12,671 nt of DNA, taken from contig UQVG01000032.1 of assembly GCA_900544435.1 (NCBI GenBank), forward strand, positions 1 to 12,671, read 5' to 3'. Shown here piece by piece: positions 1 through 7,567 of the stretch (position 1 is the first letter of the stretch; the number at the start of each line of letters is the position of its first letter). The DNA comes from an uncultured Erysipelotrichaceae bacterium. GTDB lineage: Bacteria > Bacillota_I > Bacilli_A > Erysipelotrichales > Coprobacillaceae. The position numbers and the translations under genes were made by a program. The notes beneath the pieces were generated by a model. It saw only the letters and a program-made list of their open reading frames with translations. It was not told the origin of the DNA and searched no databases.

Positions 1-53
1 TGCATATTATATATATAAAATATAAATAAGATTTTATATTCAGGAGAAAAAAT

Positions 54-926
54 ATGACAGATTTAGAACTAGAAGCTTTTTTAAGTGTAATCCAAAATGG
101 TTCATTATCTAAAGCCGCTATTGAACTTTATATAACTCAACCAGCTTTAAGTAGAAGAATTAAAAATTTAGAAAATGAATTAGGGTATGAATTATTTAAA
201 AGGGGAAAAGGAAAGAAAGAAGTAGAACTAACAAGCCAAGGAGAGCTCTTCTTACCTCTTGCTAGAAAATACTTATCTTTATTAAAAGAAGCAAAGCAAA
301 TTAAAAATAATGATCAAAAAGAAACCTTTTTACTTGCCTCTATTGGAAGTGTAAGTACTTATTTATTACCTTCAATTCTACAAACATTTTTAAAACAAAA
401 TGATTATATTAAACTTTGTTTTCATATTTATCATTCATTTGAAGTCTATAAATACGTCGAAGAAAAACAAATAGATCTCGCTATTGTCTCTCATCAAATG
501 TATTATAAAAATATTCAAACCATTCCTCTTTTTAGTGAAGAAATGGTTCTTGTATCAAACAAACAATATACTAATCCTGTTCATCCCAGTGAATTAGATG
601 TCAGTCATGAAATTCGTATTCCTTGGTCACCTGAATATGATATTTGGCATGATTATTGGTTTCAATCATCTACTGATTATGCCGTCAATTTAGATGAAAT
701 GTCGTTACTTGAATACTTTTTATCATTAGAAAACACCTGGGCTATTGTTCCTATTTCGATCGCTAAAAAGCTTCATTCTATTCATATTAATCATCTTATT
801 GATGGCCCTGAAAAGAGAGTCATTTATTATATTAAAAGGCTCAATTCACAAAATAAAATCATTGATTTATTTGTAGAACATCTTCAAAATCAATTAAAAG
901 AATTTGATTATATAGAAGTACTTTAA
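54..926 (+). CDS. LysR-family transcriptional regulator
   Basis: A 290-residue protein, the normal length for a LysR-type regulator. Residues 1-60 form the N-terminal winged helix-turn-helix (LEAFLSVIQNGSLSKAA, then ITQPALSRRIKNLENELG), with the typical LysR recognition-helix pattern QPALSRRI. A linker helix and a smaller effector-binding domain (about 90-285) follow. The start is set by an AGGAGA ribosome site at 42-47, seven bases before ATG. It acts as a cytoplasmic, usually tetrameric DNA-binding regulator controlled by a small ligand. The ligand cannot be read from the sequence. LysR regulators often control a divergent neighbour, which would lie left of this window. The right-hand ABC genes converge on it and are unlikely targets. 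Family call is firm; function is open. Confidence 0.93.
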   Translation: MTDLELEAFLSVIQNGSLSKAAIELYITQPALSRRIKNLENELGYELFKRGKGKKEVELTSQGELFLPLARKYLSLLKEAKQIKNNDQKETFLLASIGSVSTYLLPSILQTFLKQNDYIKLCFHIYHSFEVYKYVEEKQIDLAIVSHQMYYKNIQTIPLFSEEMVLVSNKQYTNPVHPSELDVSHEIRIPWSPEYDIWHDYWFQSSTDYAVNLDEMSLLEYFLSLENTWAIVPISIAKKLHSIHINHLIDGPEKRVIYYIKRLNSQNKIIDLFVEHLQNQLKEFDYIEVL

Positions 927-955
927 AAGCAAAACCTTAAAGTTTTGCTTCTATT
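927..955. terminator. Bidirectional terminator between the LysR and ABC genes
   Basis: Arms 927-935 (AAGCAAAAC) and 942-950 (GTTTTGCTT) form a perfect 9-bp stem around a 6-nt loop, followed by CTATTTT on the plus strand. On the minus strand the tail is TTTTAAAG. The loop contains the stop codon of the converging ABC ATPase (937-939), and its last codons form one stem arm, so a single hairpin ends both genes. Confidence 0.82.
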
Positions 956-1611
956 TTACCTTTTTTAATTCTTAAAGATACATCACACATCTTTGCTAGA
1001 GTAGGTGAGTGTGTTACCAAAATAACACATTTATGATGAATATGGGCTAAATCTAAGAAAGTATTCATAATTTCTAATGAATTCTTTTCATCAAGATTAC
1101 CTGTTGGTTCATCACAAAGAATTAAATCAACTTCTCTTGCTATGGCACGAGCAATCGCAACTCTTTGTTGTTGTCCTCCTGATAGTTGTCGAATATCTCT
1201 TTTACATTCTTCTTTTGAAAGTCCAAGTTGTTCAAGAATGGATAAACAATATTCTTTTTTATCTTTTCTTTTGATCCCGGCAATTTCTAAAGCGGACATA
1301 ACGTTTTCTAACGCATTCATATAATAAATAAGATTATAAGATTGAAAGACGATAGAGATATCTTCTCGACGATATTTATTTAAACCTATTTCTTGAATAT
1401 CTTTTCCTTTAAATAAAACTTTTCCTGCACTTGGCTTATCTAAGCCAGAAGCAAGGGAAAGAGTCGTTGTTTTCCCACTTCCACTTTCTCCAACAACAGC
1501 ATAGATTTTACCTTTTTCAAACGAATACGAAGCATCCTCCAAAATTTGATTTCTTCCTTTACCATCTTGATAACTATAACTTATATTTTCTAATTCTAAT
1601 AACTTTTCCAT
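937..1611 (-). CDS. ABC transporter ATP-binding protein (MacB/LolD-type)
   Basis: A 224-residue ATPase with the full set of nucleotide-binding motifs: Walker A GESGSGKT (41-48), Q-loop glutamine at 90 (VFQSYNL), signature LSGGQQQR (143-150), Walker B LILCDEPT (163-170), D-loop GNLD and switch histidine at 201 (VTHSPT). GESGSGKTT plus [14 protein letters not shown] is typical of the LolD/MacB/antimicrobial-peptide exporter ATPases that pair with FtsX-like permeases. Its ATG is one base past the permease stop codon, behind a GGAAGG ribosome site, so the two genes form a coupled operon with the permease translated first. It would sit on the inner face of the membrane and power the partner. Substrate unknown; no BceRS-like sensor genes are present. 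Confidence 0.93.
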   Translation of the reverse strand: MEKLLELENISYSYQDGKGRNQILEDASYSFEKGKIYAVVGESGSGKTTTLSLASGLDKPSAGKVLFKGKDIQEIGLNKYRREDISIVFQSYNLIYYMNALENVMSALEIAGIKRKDKKEYCLSILEQLGLSKEECKRDIRQLSGGQQQRVAIARAIAREVDLILCDEPTGNLDEKNSLEIMNTFLDLAHIHHKCVILVTHSPTLAKMCDVSLRIKKGKIEAKL

Positions 1612-1612
1612 C

Positions 1613-3082
1613 TTAACCTTCCTTTCTAGATAAGATTTGTCTAGGTGTAAGTCTTAATACATAAGCAGCAGGAACAACGATTGAAACAATACAAATTGCT
1701 GCTGTGACACCAGCTAATTGAATAACATTTTCACCTGTAATTGAAACATTTAATTCTTGATTTGATGGTCCTTCCATCATATTTCCTAGGAAATTTTCTT
1801 TTGTTTGCGTATTATCTTTTTGTTGATTATTATCATCTGATTGATTTTTATTATTACTTTGTTGATCATCTTGTTTATTATCTTTTTGATCCATTTGCAT
1901 CACATTTGAAGAAGTACTATCTTCTAACATATTACCCATATAATGAGATGTTAATTGTCCTGTACCTAATGAAATCACAAAGGCAACAGCTGCAATTAAT
2001 CCAATTTCTAATAATTGTTGTAAAATAATTTTTACTTTACTTTGTCCAAGTGATAAAAGTACACCAATTTCATAATATCTATTTCTAATTGTTAAAGCTA
2101 AGATCAAACAAAGAATTGCACTACCTGCAATAACAACGATCCATACAAACATCTTCGCAAAAGATTGCATACTTTCAAGAGAAGATGCATTTTGTTGATA
2201 AAGACGATCATTAGCATCTAATGAGAATGTATCAAAATCAATATTACTTTTCTTTTTCGCAAGTTTGACAAAAACTTCTGCATTTTCAGGATCATCTAAA
2301 TAATAAGTTGCTGATGTAATGTTTTCACTACTTCCAGTAAGGGTTTGTCCAACTGATAAATCAGTATAAATCGTGTTTACTGGATTATTGAAATGGGCAC
2401 CACCAATTTCATTTGTTGATTGAATTTCATAAATACCTACAATTGTAAGTTCTTGTGTAATTGTTTCATCATTAACAGTTGTTGTAATTGTAAAGGTATC
2501 ACCAACACTTAAATCATTATCGCTTGCAAGATTTGTTTCAATAACACAATTGTTTGTATTGGCATCATCACTTGTAAGTAAACGTCCATCTGTTAATGTA
2601 TAATTACTATTTGTAAATGATTCTAAATATTCCATTGTGGTATTAGCACTAATGGTAAAATCACCTTGATTTGATTCTTGTCCTTTTTGATCATCTGGTC
2701 TATTTTGGTCTTGTTGATTATTACTATTATCTGATTCACTTTCTACAGCTGAAATAGAATTACTATTGGCTGATGTAGAGATTTGGTAATTATAGTTTTC
2801 TACATATTTTAAATCTTTTAAACTATCTGCCATCGTTGTCGTAAGTGATGTATCATTACTTACAGCTTCACCGGGCTCTCTGTTTTTCATCATATTTCTA
2901 AAATCAACAGAAAGAGTGACATCGTTTCCTAAACTACTACGAATTTGATCCATTGATTTTTGTGTTGCTGATTGAATGGATAAACCAGCAATGACAAGAT
3001 TTGTAATAACAACAATTATTACAAATAATAAAATCGTTTTTCCTATGTTTTTCTTTAAACTTAAAAGTGCGTTTTTTATCAT
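1613..3082 (-). CDS. ABC transporter permease, FtsX/MacB-like, with Asn/Gln/Asp-rich loops
   Basis: A 489-residue membrane protein with four predicted transmembrane helices (about 14-36, 311-333, 360-383, 453-476) and a large external domain between helices 1 and 2, the MacB/FtsX architecture. The C-terminus (YVLRLTPRQILSR) is typical of this family. The reading frame stays open to 3325, but I place the start at 3082: a GGAGGT site precedes this ATG by seven bases, the protein then begins directly at the first membrane helix, and the extension would overlap feoAB and looks unlike the family. A TATACT hexamer at 3115-3120 may be its -10, though no good -35 is visible. Residues 116-142 and 395-436 are low-complexity and rich in N, Q and D; the second sits in the normally short loop between helices 3 and 4. 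Substrate unknown. Confidence 0.9.
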   Translation of the reverse strand: MIKNALLSLKKNIGKTILLFVIIVVITNLVIAGLSIQSATQKSMDQIRSSLGNDVTLSVDFRNMMKNREPGEAVSNDTSLTTTMADSLKDLKYVENYNYQISTSANSNSISAVESESDNSNNQQDQNRPDDQKGQESNQGDFTISANTTMEYLESFTNSNYTLTDGRLLTSDDANTNNCVIETNLASDNDLSVGDTFTITTTVNDETITQELTIVGIYEIQSTNEIGGAHFNNPVNTIYTDLSVGQTLTGSSENITSATYYLDDPENAEVFVKLAKKKSNIDFDTFSLDANDRLYQQNASSLESMQSFAKMFVWIVVIAGSAILCLILALTIRNRYYEIGVLLSLGQSKVKIILQQLLEIGLIAAVAFVISLGTGQLTSHYMGNMLEDSTSSNVMQMDQKDNKQDDQQSNNKNQSDDNNQQKDNTQTKENFLGNMMEGPSNQELNVSITGENVIQLAGVTAAICIVSIVVPAAYVLRLTPRQILSRKEG

Positions 3083-3089
3083 ACTTTCT

Positions 3090-3095
3090 ACCTCC
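3090..3095 (-). promoter_or_regulatory. Ribosome binding site that sets the permease start
   Basis: GGAGGT on the minus strand lies seven bases before the ATG at 3082. An in-frame upstream ATG (3095-3097) overlaps this site and is therefore unlikely to be used. Confidence 0.85.
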
Positions 3096-3227
3096 ATCTT
3101 CAATATAGAGAAAAAGTATATCCATAAAATGGAATAATTATGTAAAAAAAAGGGTTGCACATTATATATTTTATTGCTTTTCTTATTATTTAAAGTTACC
3201 CTTATAAAGGAAGAGAAGGGATAAAAT

Positions 3228-5558
3228 ATGAAATTAGAGAATTTGGCTATAGGAAAAAGTGCTATGATTGTCTCTGTAGGAGGAACAGGAGCATTAAGAC
3301 AACACTTTTTAGATATGGGACTCATTCAAGGTACAGAAGTAACAATGGTAAAATATGCGCCAATGGGTGATCCTATTGAAATTAAAATACATGATTATGA
3401 GCTTACTTTAAGGAAAGAAGATGCTCAAAAAATAGAAGTTAAAGAAGTTACTAAAAAAGAAGAATTAAAAAATGAAAAGGATGTTTTTCAGCATAAAAAA
3501 CATCCTGGTTATGGTGAATCAAAAGATAATAAAATCAATAACCATCAAATCTATCATGAAAGTGATCTACTTACTTTTGCCTTAGTTGGTAATCAAAACT
3601 GTGGAAAAACAACTTTATTTAATCAATTAACTGGTTCCAATCAACATGTTGGTAACTTTCCAGGGGTCACTGTTGATCGTAAAGATGGTGTAATTAAAGG
3701 CTATAAAAATACACTTATTACGGATTTACCAGGTATTTATTCAATGTCACCTTATAGTAGTGAAGAAATCGTGACAAGAAACTTCTTATTAAAAGAAAAA
3801 CCAAAAGCAATTATTAATATTGTTGATGCAACAAATATTGAAAGAAATCTTTATTTAACAATGCAACTATTAGAATTAAATATGCCTATGGTTGTTGCTT
3901 TAAATATGATGGATGAAATGTCAGGAAATGGGGGAACCGTTCTTATCAATGAACTAGAAGAATACTTAGGTGTTCCTGTTATTCCTATTTCAGCAGCTAA
4001 AGGAGAAGGTATTGATGAACTTGTAAGTCATGTTTTACATGTCGCTTATTATCAAGAAAAACCTCAGTTCTATCAACATCTTGATAATCAAGCACTTGAC
4101 CGTTGTATTAATGCCATTGAACATCTTATTGAAGACCACGCTAAAAAAGCAAGAATCCCTCTTCGCTTTGTCGCAAGTAAACTTGCAGAAGATGATAGTC
4201 TATTATTAGAACAACTTGATTTAAGTCAAAATGAAAAAGAAATCTTAGAACACATTCGTAAACAACTTGAAGAAGAAAGTGGTCTTGATTGTTCAGCTGC
4301 TATTGCTAGTGATCGTTTTCATTCAATTATTGATATTTGTAGACAAACTGTTAAAAAACCACATGAAAGTAAAGAACGATTAAGAAGTCAAAGAATTGAT
4401 CAATTCTTAACTGGAAAATATACAGGTATTCCTGCCTTTATTGGAATTATGGGAATTGTCTTCTTTTTAACTTTTAATGTTATTGGTTCTTTTTTACAAG
4501 GAATTTTAGAAAATGGGGTATCTATTGTAACGAACTATGTTGATACACTTTTAACTCAAGCACAAATCAATGCTGCTTTACATTCTTTGATTATTAATGG
4601 GATTTTTAATGGGGTAGGAACTGTTTTAAGCTTTTTACCAATTATCGTGACTTTATTTTTCTTCTTATCTATTTTAGAAGACAGTGGTTATATGGCACGT
4701 GTTGCTTTTATTATGGATAAACTTTTAAGAAAAATCGGACTTTCAGGAAGAAGCATTGTCCCAATGTTGATTGGTTTTGGATGTACTGTTCCAGGTGTTA
4801 TGGCAAGTCGTACACTTTCTTCAAGAAGAGATCGACAAATGACAATTATTCTAACACCTTTTATGTCATGTTCAGCAAAACTTCCTATCTATGCTTTCTT
4901 TACCTCTGTCTTTTTCCCAGGTAAAGGCGCATTAGTCATGATTTTATTATATGTTTTTGGTATTCTAACGGGTATTATTTTTGCTTTAATTTTAAAAGGA
5001 TCACTCTTTAAAGGTGAACCTGTTCCTTTTGTTATGGAACTTCCAAACTATCGTATGCCTGGTGCTAAAAACGTCTGTCAATTATTATGGGAAAAAGCTA
5101 AAGATTTCTTACAACGTGCTTTTACTGTAATCTTTGTAGCCACAATCATTATTTGGTTCTTACAAACCTTTGATTTAAGATTTAATATCGTTACTGAATC
5201 GAAAGATAGTATTCTTGCTATTCTTGCTGGATATATCGCTCCAATCTTTAATCCATTAGGATTTGGTGACTGGCGTATTTCAACAGCCCTTATTTCAGGA
5301 TTTATGGCTAAAGAAAGTGTTGTTTCAACATTATCTATTCTTTATGGTTCAACCCAATCATTGTTGATGTCACTTACAACACCAGCTGCACTATCTTTAC
5401 TTATTTTCTGTTTACTTTATACACCTTGTATTGCAGCGATAGCTGCAATCAAAAGGGAACTTAATGGTAAATGGGCATTGATTGTTGTCTTTGGACAATG
5501 CCTTATTGCTTGGCTTGCCTCTTTTGTTGTTTATCATTTGATTTTATTGGTATTTTAA
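3228..5558 (+). CDS. feoB: Fused FeoA-FeoB ferrous iron transporter
   Basis: A 776-residue fusion. Residues 1-74 are a FeoA (SH3-like) domain (LAIGKSAMIVSVGGTGALRQHFLDMGL). A charged linker (75-112) leads into a FeoB G-protein domain: G1 GNQNCGKT (121-128), G2 Thr148 in GVTVD, G3 DLPG (166-169), G4 NMMD (226-229) and G5 SAAKG (255-259). From about residue 401 it is polytopic, with the conserved gate motif GFGCTVPGVMASRT and the second gate segment FMAKESVVSTLSILY. It imports Fe(II) across the cytoplasmic membrane, with the GTPase domain gating the pore. Separate feoA genes are usual; fusion is known in some Bacillota. GAAGGG at 3215-3220 is the ribosome site. No feoC follows and I found no clear Fur-type operator in 3083-3227, so iron regulation is expected but not visible. 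Confidence 0.95.
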   Translation: MKLENLAIGKSAMIVSVGGTGALRQHFLDMGLIQGTEVTMVKYAPMGDPIEIKIHDYELTLRKEDAQKIEVKEVTKKEELKNEKDVFQHKKHPGYGESKDNKINNHQIYHESDLLTFALVGNQNCGKTTLFNQLTGSNQHVGNFPGVTVDRKDGVIKGYKNTLITDLPGIYSMSPYSSEEIVTRNFLLKEKPKAIINIVDATNIERNLYLTMQLLELNMPMVVALNMMDEMSGNGGTVLINELEEYLGVPVIPISAAKGEGIDELVSHVLHVAYYQEKPQFYQHLDNQALDRCINAIEHLIEDHAKKARIPLRFVASKLAEDDSLLLEQLDLSQNEKEILEHIRKQLEEESGLDCSAAIASDRFHSIIDICRQTVKKPHESKERLRSQRIDQFLTGKYTGIPAFIGIMGIVFFLTFNVIGSFLQGILENGVSIVTNYVDTLLTQAQINAALHSLIINGIFNGVGTVLSFLPIIVTLFFFLSILEDSGYMARVAFIMDKLLRKIGLSGRSIVPMLIGFGCTVPGVMASRTLSSRRDRQMTIILTPFMSCSAKLPIYAFFTSVFFPGKGALVMILLYVFGILTGIIFALILKGSLFKGEPVPFVMELPNYRMPGAKNVCQLLWEKAKDFLQRAFTVIFVATIIIWFLQTFDLRFNIVTESKDSILAILAGYIAPIFNPLGFGDWRISTALISGFMAKESVVSTLSILYGSTQSLLMSLTTPAALSLLIFCLLYTPCIAAIAAIKRELNGKWALIVVFGQCLIAWLASFVVYHLILLVF

Positions 5559-5590
5559 AACACGAGGATTTTTAAACCTCGTGTTCTTTT
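5559..5590. terminator. Bidirectional terminator after feoAB
   Basis: AACACGAGG (5559-5567) pairs perfectly with CCTCGTGTT (5577-5585) around a 9-nt loop, followed by CTTTTT on the plus strand. On the minus strand the hairpin is followed by TTTTAAAA, so it can also end the converging toxin operon. The stem begins directly after the feoAB stop codon, and the toxin stop codon lies in the plus-strand T tail. Confidence 0.9.
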
Positions 5591-6339
5591 TATACATTTA
5601 CTTTATCTAAATAGATAGTTTCTAATATTTCTATGGCTGTATCTTTATCTATTAAATCTTTACTTACGTCTTCTTCTTTTAAAAATTCTATAAATTGTTT
5701 CATGTCACCTTTTAAAATACCATTTAATTCTACTTTCTTATCCTTATAAAGAAGTGTAAGTAACTTTAAAACATCATTTCTATGTTTCCTTATATGCCTT
5801 GATTGACCTCTTTCACCTTGAAGAACTCTCTCTTTTATTTCTATATAGGCTTTTACTTTAAACGGGATAAGATGTGCTTCATCTAAAACAGGTAATCCAT
5901 CAATGATTTTAATACCACTTTTTAAAAATTGATAATAATCTTCGTTTAATAAAATTGCTGATAAACTTGATATATCATCGTCTATATGAATAGGTGTTAA
6001 GTGTGAGAGGTCTTCTATTGGAAATTCAATAGGTTTTCTTGAAAATAATTCTATCATCTTTGGATATAATTCACTTTTAGGATTTGTAAACCGATAGAGT
6101 TTTTTATCTTGATTACATTCATAGATTGATTTATAGTGCGCTTCTTGAATAAAACTCCAAAATCTTCTAGTAAAATAAACATCTATATTTTCCATAAGTA
6201 CAACCATGTCAATATCCTTCGTTGCCCTAAAAGACTCACCATAGTTTTCAAATAAAATAGTACATGCTGTTCCACCAATAATCACATAATAATCTTCAAA
6301 ACCTTTAAAATGGCATTTAAACTTCTCTAATCCTATCAT
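5590..6339 (-). CDS. AbiEii/AbiGii-type nucleotidyltransferase, probable toxin
   Basis: A 249-residue protein with the signature of the AbiEii nucleotidyltransferase family: GGTA at 22-25 (IIGGTACTILFENYG), then FRATKDIDM (37-45) with the two acidic residues D42 and D44 expected to bind metal. A later lysine/arginine stretch (FKVKAYIEIKER at 160-171, RHIRKHRNDVLKLL at 181-194) matches the family's conserved K...RD region. Members transfer nucleotides to a target, for some relatives tRNA, and arrest growth; whether this one is toxic is inferred. Its start overlaps the upstream antitoxin-like gene by 23 nt behind a strong GGAGGAG site, so the two are co-translated. Core motifs look intact and length is ordinary. 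It could instead be a host-adapted, non-toxic relative. Confidence 0.82.
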   Translation of the reverse strand: MIGLEKFKCHFKGFEDYYVIIGGTACTILFENYGESFRATKDIDMVVLMENIDVYFTRRFWSFIQEAHYKSIYECNQDKKLYRFTNPKSELYPKMIELFSRKPIEFPIEDLSHLTPIHIDDDISSLSAILLNEDYYQFLKSGIKIIDGLPVLDEAHLIPFKVKAYIEIKERVLQGERGQSRHIRKHRNDVLKLLTLLYKDKKVELNGILKGDMKQFIEFLKEEDVSKDLIDKDTAIEILETIYLDKVNV

Positions 6340-7285
6340 TTAAATACTCCTCCATTAATTCTTCTAGTTCAATATGAATTCTTTCATCATCAAAATTCAT
6401 AAAACTAGAATATAAAGAAATAATATCAACATTATTATTTTCATCTGCAAATAATCGAGGATCATAGTTCCAAATTTCAACCTTACAACCATTTCCACTT
6501 TGTTCAGATATTTCATAAGAAATATATTTATCAATATTTCTTTTATCAATTGCATAAACCTTGTATTCAACAGCATTCATCATTGTAAGATGTTGTAATG
6601 CACTATCCCCTGCATAAACTTCATCTATCTTTTCTTGATTAATCCAAATAGTTTTTTTTACAGGAGATTTTAAATGTTCTTTTCCAATAGACCAATATTT
6701 TTCTTTTTCTAAACGTTTATACTCCTTTCTCGTATTTTTCCCACTTGTATAAACAACTCCTAGTTGAATCAATTCTCTCATAGCTCTATTAATTGTCATT
6801 CTTGATAGTTTCGTTTTTTGAATAATCTCATTGATTTCTATATTTTCTGATTGATTTAACATGATTTCTATATAAACAAGTTGTGTTGAAGGTGAAAAAG
6901 TGCTGATATTTATTTCTTTTTTATATTTTTCATTAATATTCAAATAGATAAATGGAAGATATATTTGAATATAGGGAATAATATACGCTATTTTGTAATC
7001 TAACAATCTTTTTCTCTGTTCTGTATTAATACTTTGGAAACAAAAAACAATATGTTCGTACCCTAAAGCATTAAATTGTTCAATATGTTTCAATAATTGT
7101 TTTATAAGAATCTTATTATCTTTCGAAACAAGTAATAAACAATCTTTATCACATATCATTGTTTGGTACATTGAATATTTTTGTTTTAAATAAATAGGAA
7201 TGTTTTTATTTTTTATTTCTATTATTTCTGTTTCTTTATCAAAATTTTCTTTTAAATAATCTTTAATATTTATTATTTCATTCAT
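6317..7285 (-). CDS. Winged-helix protein, probable AbiEi-like antitoxin and autorepressor
   Basis: A 322-residue protein (from the ATG at 7285). Residues about 128-187 form a winged helix-turn-helix (STQLVYIEIMLNQSENIEINEII, KTKLSRMTINRAMRELIQLGVV), resembling MarR-like regulators. The C-terminal part (VKKTIWIN, VYAGDSALQHLTMM, YKVYAID) resembles the region after the DNA-binding domain in AbiEi antitoxins. The N-terminal 125 residues match no family I recognise, and the whole is longer than typical AbiEi (about 200 residues). Gene order and overlap with an AbiEii-type enzyme, plus the nested palindrome directly upstream, suggest it represses its own promoter and counteracts the downstream toxin. 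GTG at 7294 is an alternative start, but AGGTGA at 7291-7296 is better placed as the ribosome site for the ATG. Confidence 0.75.
   Translation of the reverse strand: MNEIINIKDYLKENFDKETEIIEIKNKNIPIYLKQKYSMYQTMICDKDCLLLVSKDNKILIKQLLKHIEQFNALGYEHIVFCFQSINTEQRKRLLDYKIAYIIPYIQIYLPFIYLNINEKYKKEINISTFSPSTQLVYIEIMLNQSENIEINEIIQKTKLSRMTINRAMRELIQLGVVYTSGKNTRKEYKRLEKEKYWSIGKEHLKSPVKKTIWINQEKIDEVYAGDSALQHLTMMNAVEYKVYAIDKRNIDKYISYEISEQSGNGCKVEIWNYDPRLFADENNNVDIISLYSSFMNFDDERIHIELEELMEEYLNDRIREV
6348..6354 (-). promoter_or_regulatory. Internal ribosome binding site for the nucleotidyltransferase
   Basis: GGAGGAG on the minus strand, eight bases before the ATG at 6339, lies inside the last codons of the upstream gene. 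It supports the overlapping start and translational coupling. Confidence 0.8.
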
Positions 7286-7289
7286 TTTT

Positions 7290-7296
7290 ATCACCT
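7290..7296 (-). promoter_or_regulatory. Ribosome binding site that sets the antitoxin start
   Basis: AGGTGAT on the minus strand sits four bases before ATG at 7285. The GTG within this motif (7294) is the only alternative start and has no site of its own. The site abuts the outermost operator repeat (7297-7306). Confidence 0.65.
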
Positions 7297-7316
7297 ATTG
7301 TAACATTATTTATTTA

Positions 7317-7345
7317 ATTGTAACATTTATATTGTTACAATGCAA
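7317..7345 (-). promoter_or_regulatory. Promoter of the toxin-antitoxin operon
   Basis: On the minus strand, -35 TTGCAT (7345-7340), a 17-bp spacer and -10 TACAAT (7322-7317) match the housekeeping sigma consensus well. Transcription would start near 7310, leaving a leader of about 25 nt. The -10 lies inside operator repeat 2, and the -35 touches repeat 3, so occupancy would block the polymerase. Confidence 0.72.
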
Positions 7346-7361
7346 TTTTTATTGTTACAAT
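7332..7361 (+). promoter_or_regulatory. Divergent promoter for RNA copy A
   Basis: On the plus strand, -35 TTGTTA (7332-7337), an 18-bp spacer and -10 TACAAT (7356-7361) place +1 in the A-run at 7362-7368, the 5' edge of RNA copy A. The -35 lies within operator repeat 3 and the -10 within repeat 4, and the -35 region interlocks with that of the minus-strand promoter. The corresponding promoter of copy B starts at the same point relative to the RNA. Confidence 0.55.
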
Positions 7362-7566
7362 AAAAAAACAGATCCAAGGGAAGGGAAAAGATCTGTTTTT
7401 TACTATTATCTATTATTATCTTTTAAAAATGGAAATTGATAATTAAGTTTTAAGTTTAAGTAAGTTCTTATTCCTCCTTTCGTCTATTATCATAGATAAG
7501 TTTTATGAACTTTATTTAACTTTTTCATGTTTCTTTCTTGTTTGTTTTGTCAAAAATTATGGGATA
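7362..7566 (+). repeat. Direct repeat, copy A, left of glgA
   Basis: About 205 bp, matched at roughly 80-85% identity by eye, with small gaps, by 9770-9970 in the same orientation. Similarity ends abruptly at GATA on the right and in the A-run on the left; no target-site duplication or transposase is visible. Confidence 0.88.
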
Positions 7567-7567
7567 A

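Larger units (their letters stand above)
7297..7361. promoter_or_regulatory. Nested palindromic operator, four ATTGTAACA repeats
   Basis: Two direct copies of ATTGTAACAT (7297-7306, 7317-7326) are followed by two inverted copies (ATTGTTACAAT at 7331-7341 and 7351-7361). The outer pair and the inner pair share the same symmetry centre, 7329. Within each half, the repeats are exactly 20 bp apart, about two helical turns, so bound dimers would lie on one face of DNA. AbiEi antitoxins are known to autorepress by binding inverted repeats in their own promoter. I infer that the winged-helix protein encoded just downstream binds here. Confidence 0.85.

Noticed and set aside
3083..3227. Fur box or other iron operator before feoAB
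   Set aside because: No convincing 19-bp GATAATGATTATCATTATC-like palindrome; TTGCAC at 3155-3160 lacks a -10 at 16-18 bp.
3083..3325. N-terminal extension of the ABC permease by 81 residues
   Set aside because: It overlaps the divergent feoAB start, has no ribosome site, and is unlike the family; GGAGGT before 3082 fixes the shorter start.
7362..7401. Reading the 5' hairpin of the RNA repeats as a terminator of a minus-strand transcript
   Set aside because: No minus-strand gene needs it: glgA has its own terminator at 7568-7599 and nothing minus-strand precedes copy B. The G-U pairs and the matching promoters favour the plus strand. It remains a possible alternative.
7470..7482. GAAAGGAGG on the minus strand of both repeats as a ribosome site for a small protein
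   Set aside because: No ATG, GTG or TTG start lies at a usable distance downstream in either copy.
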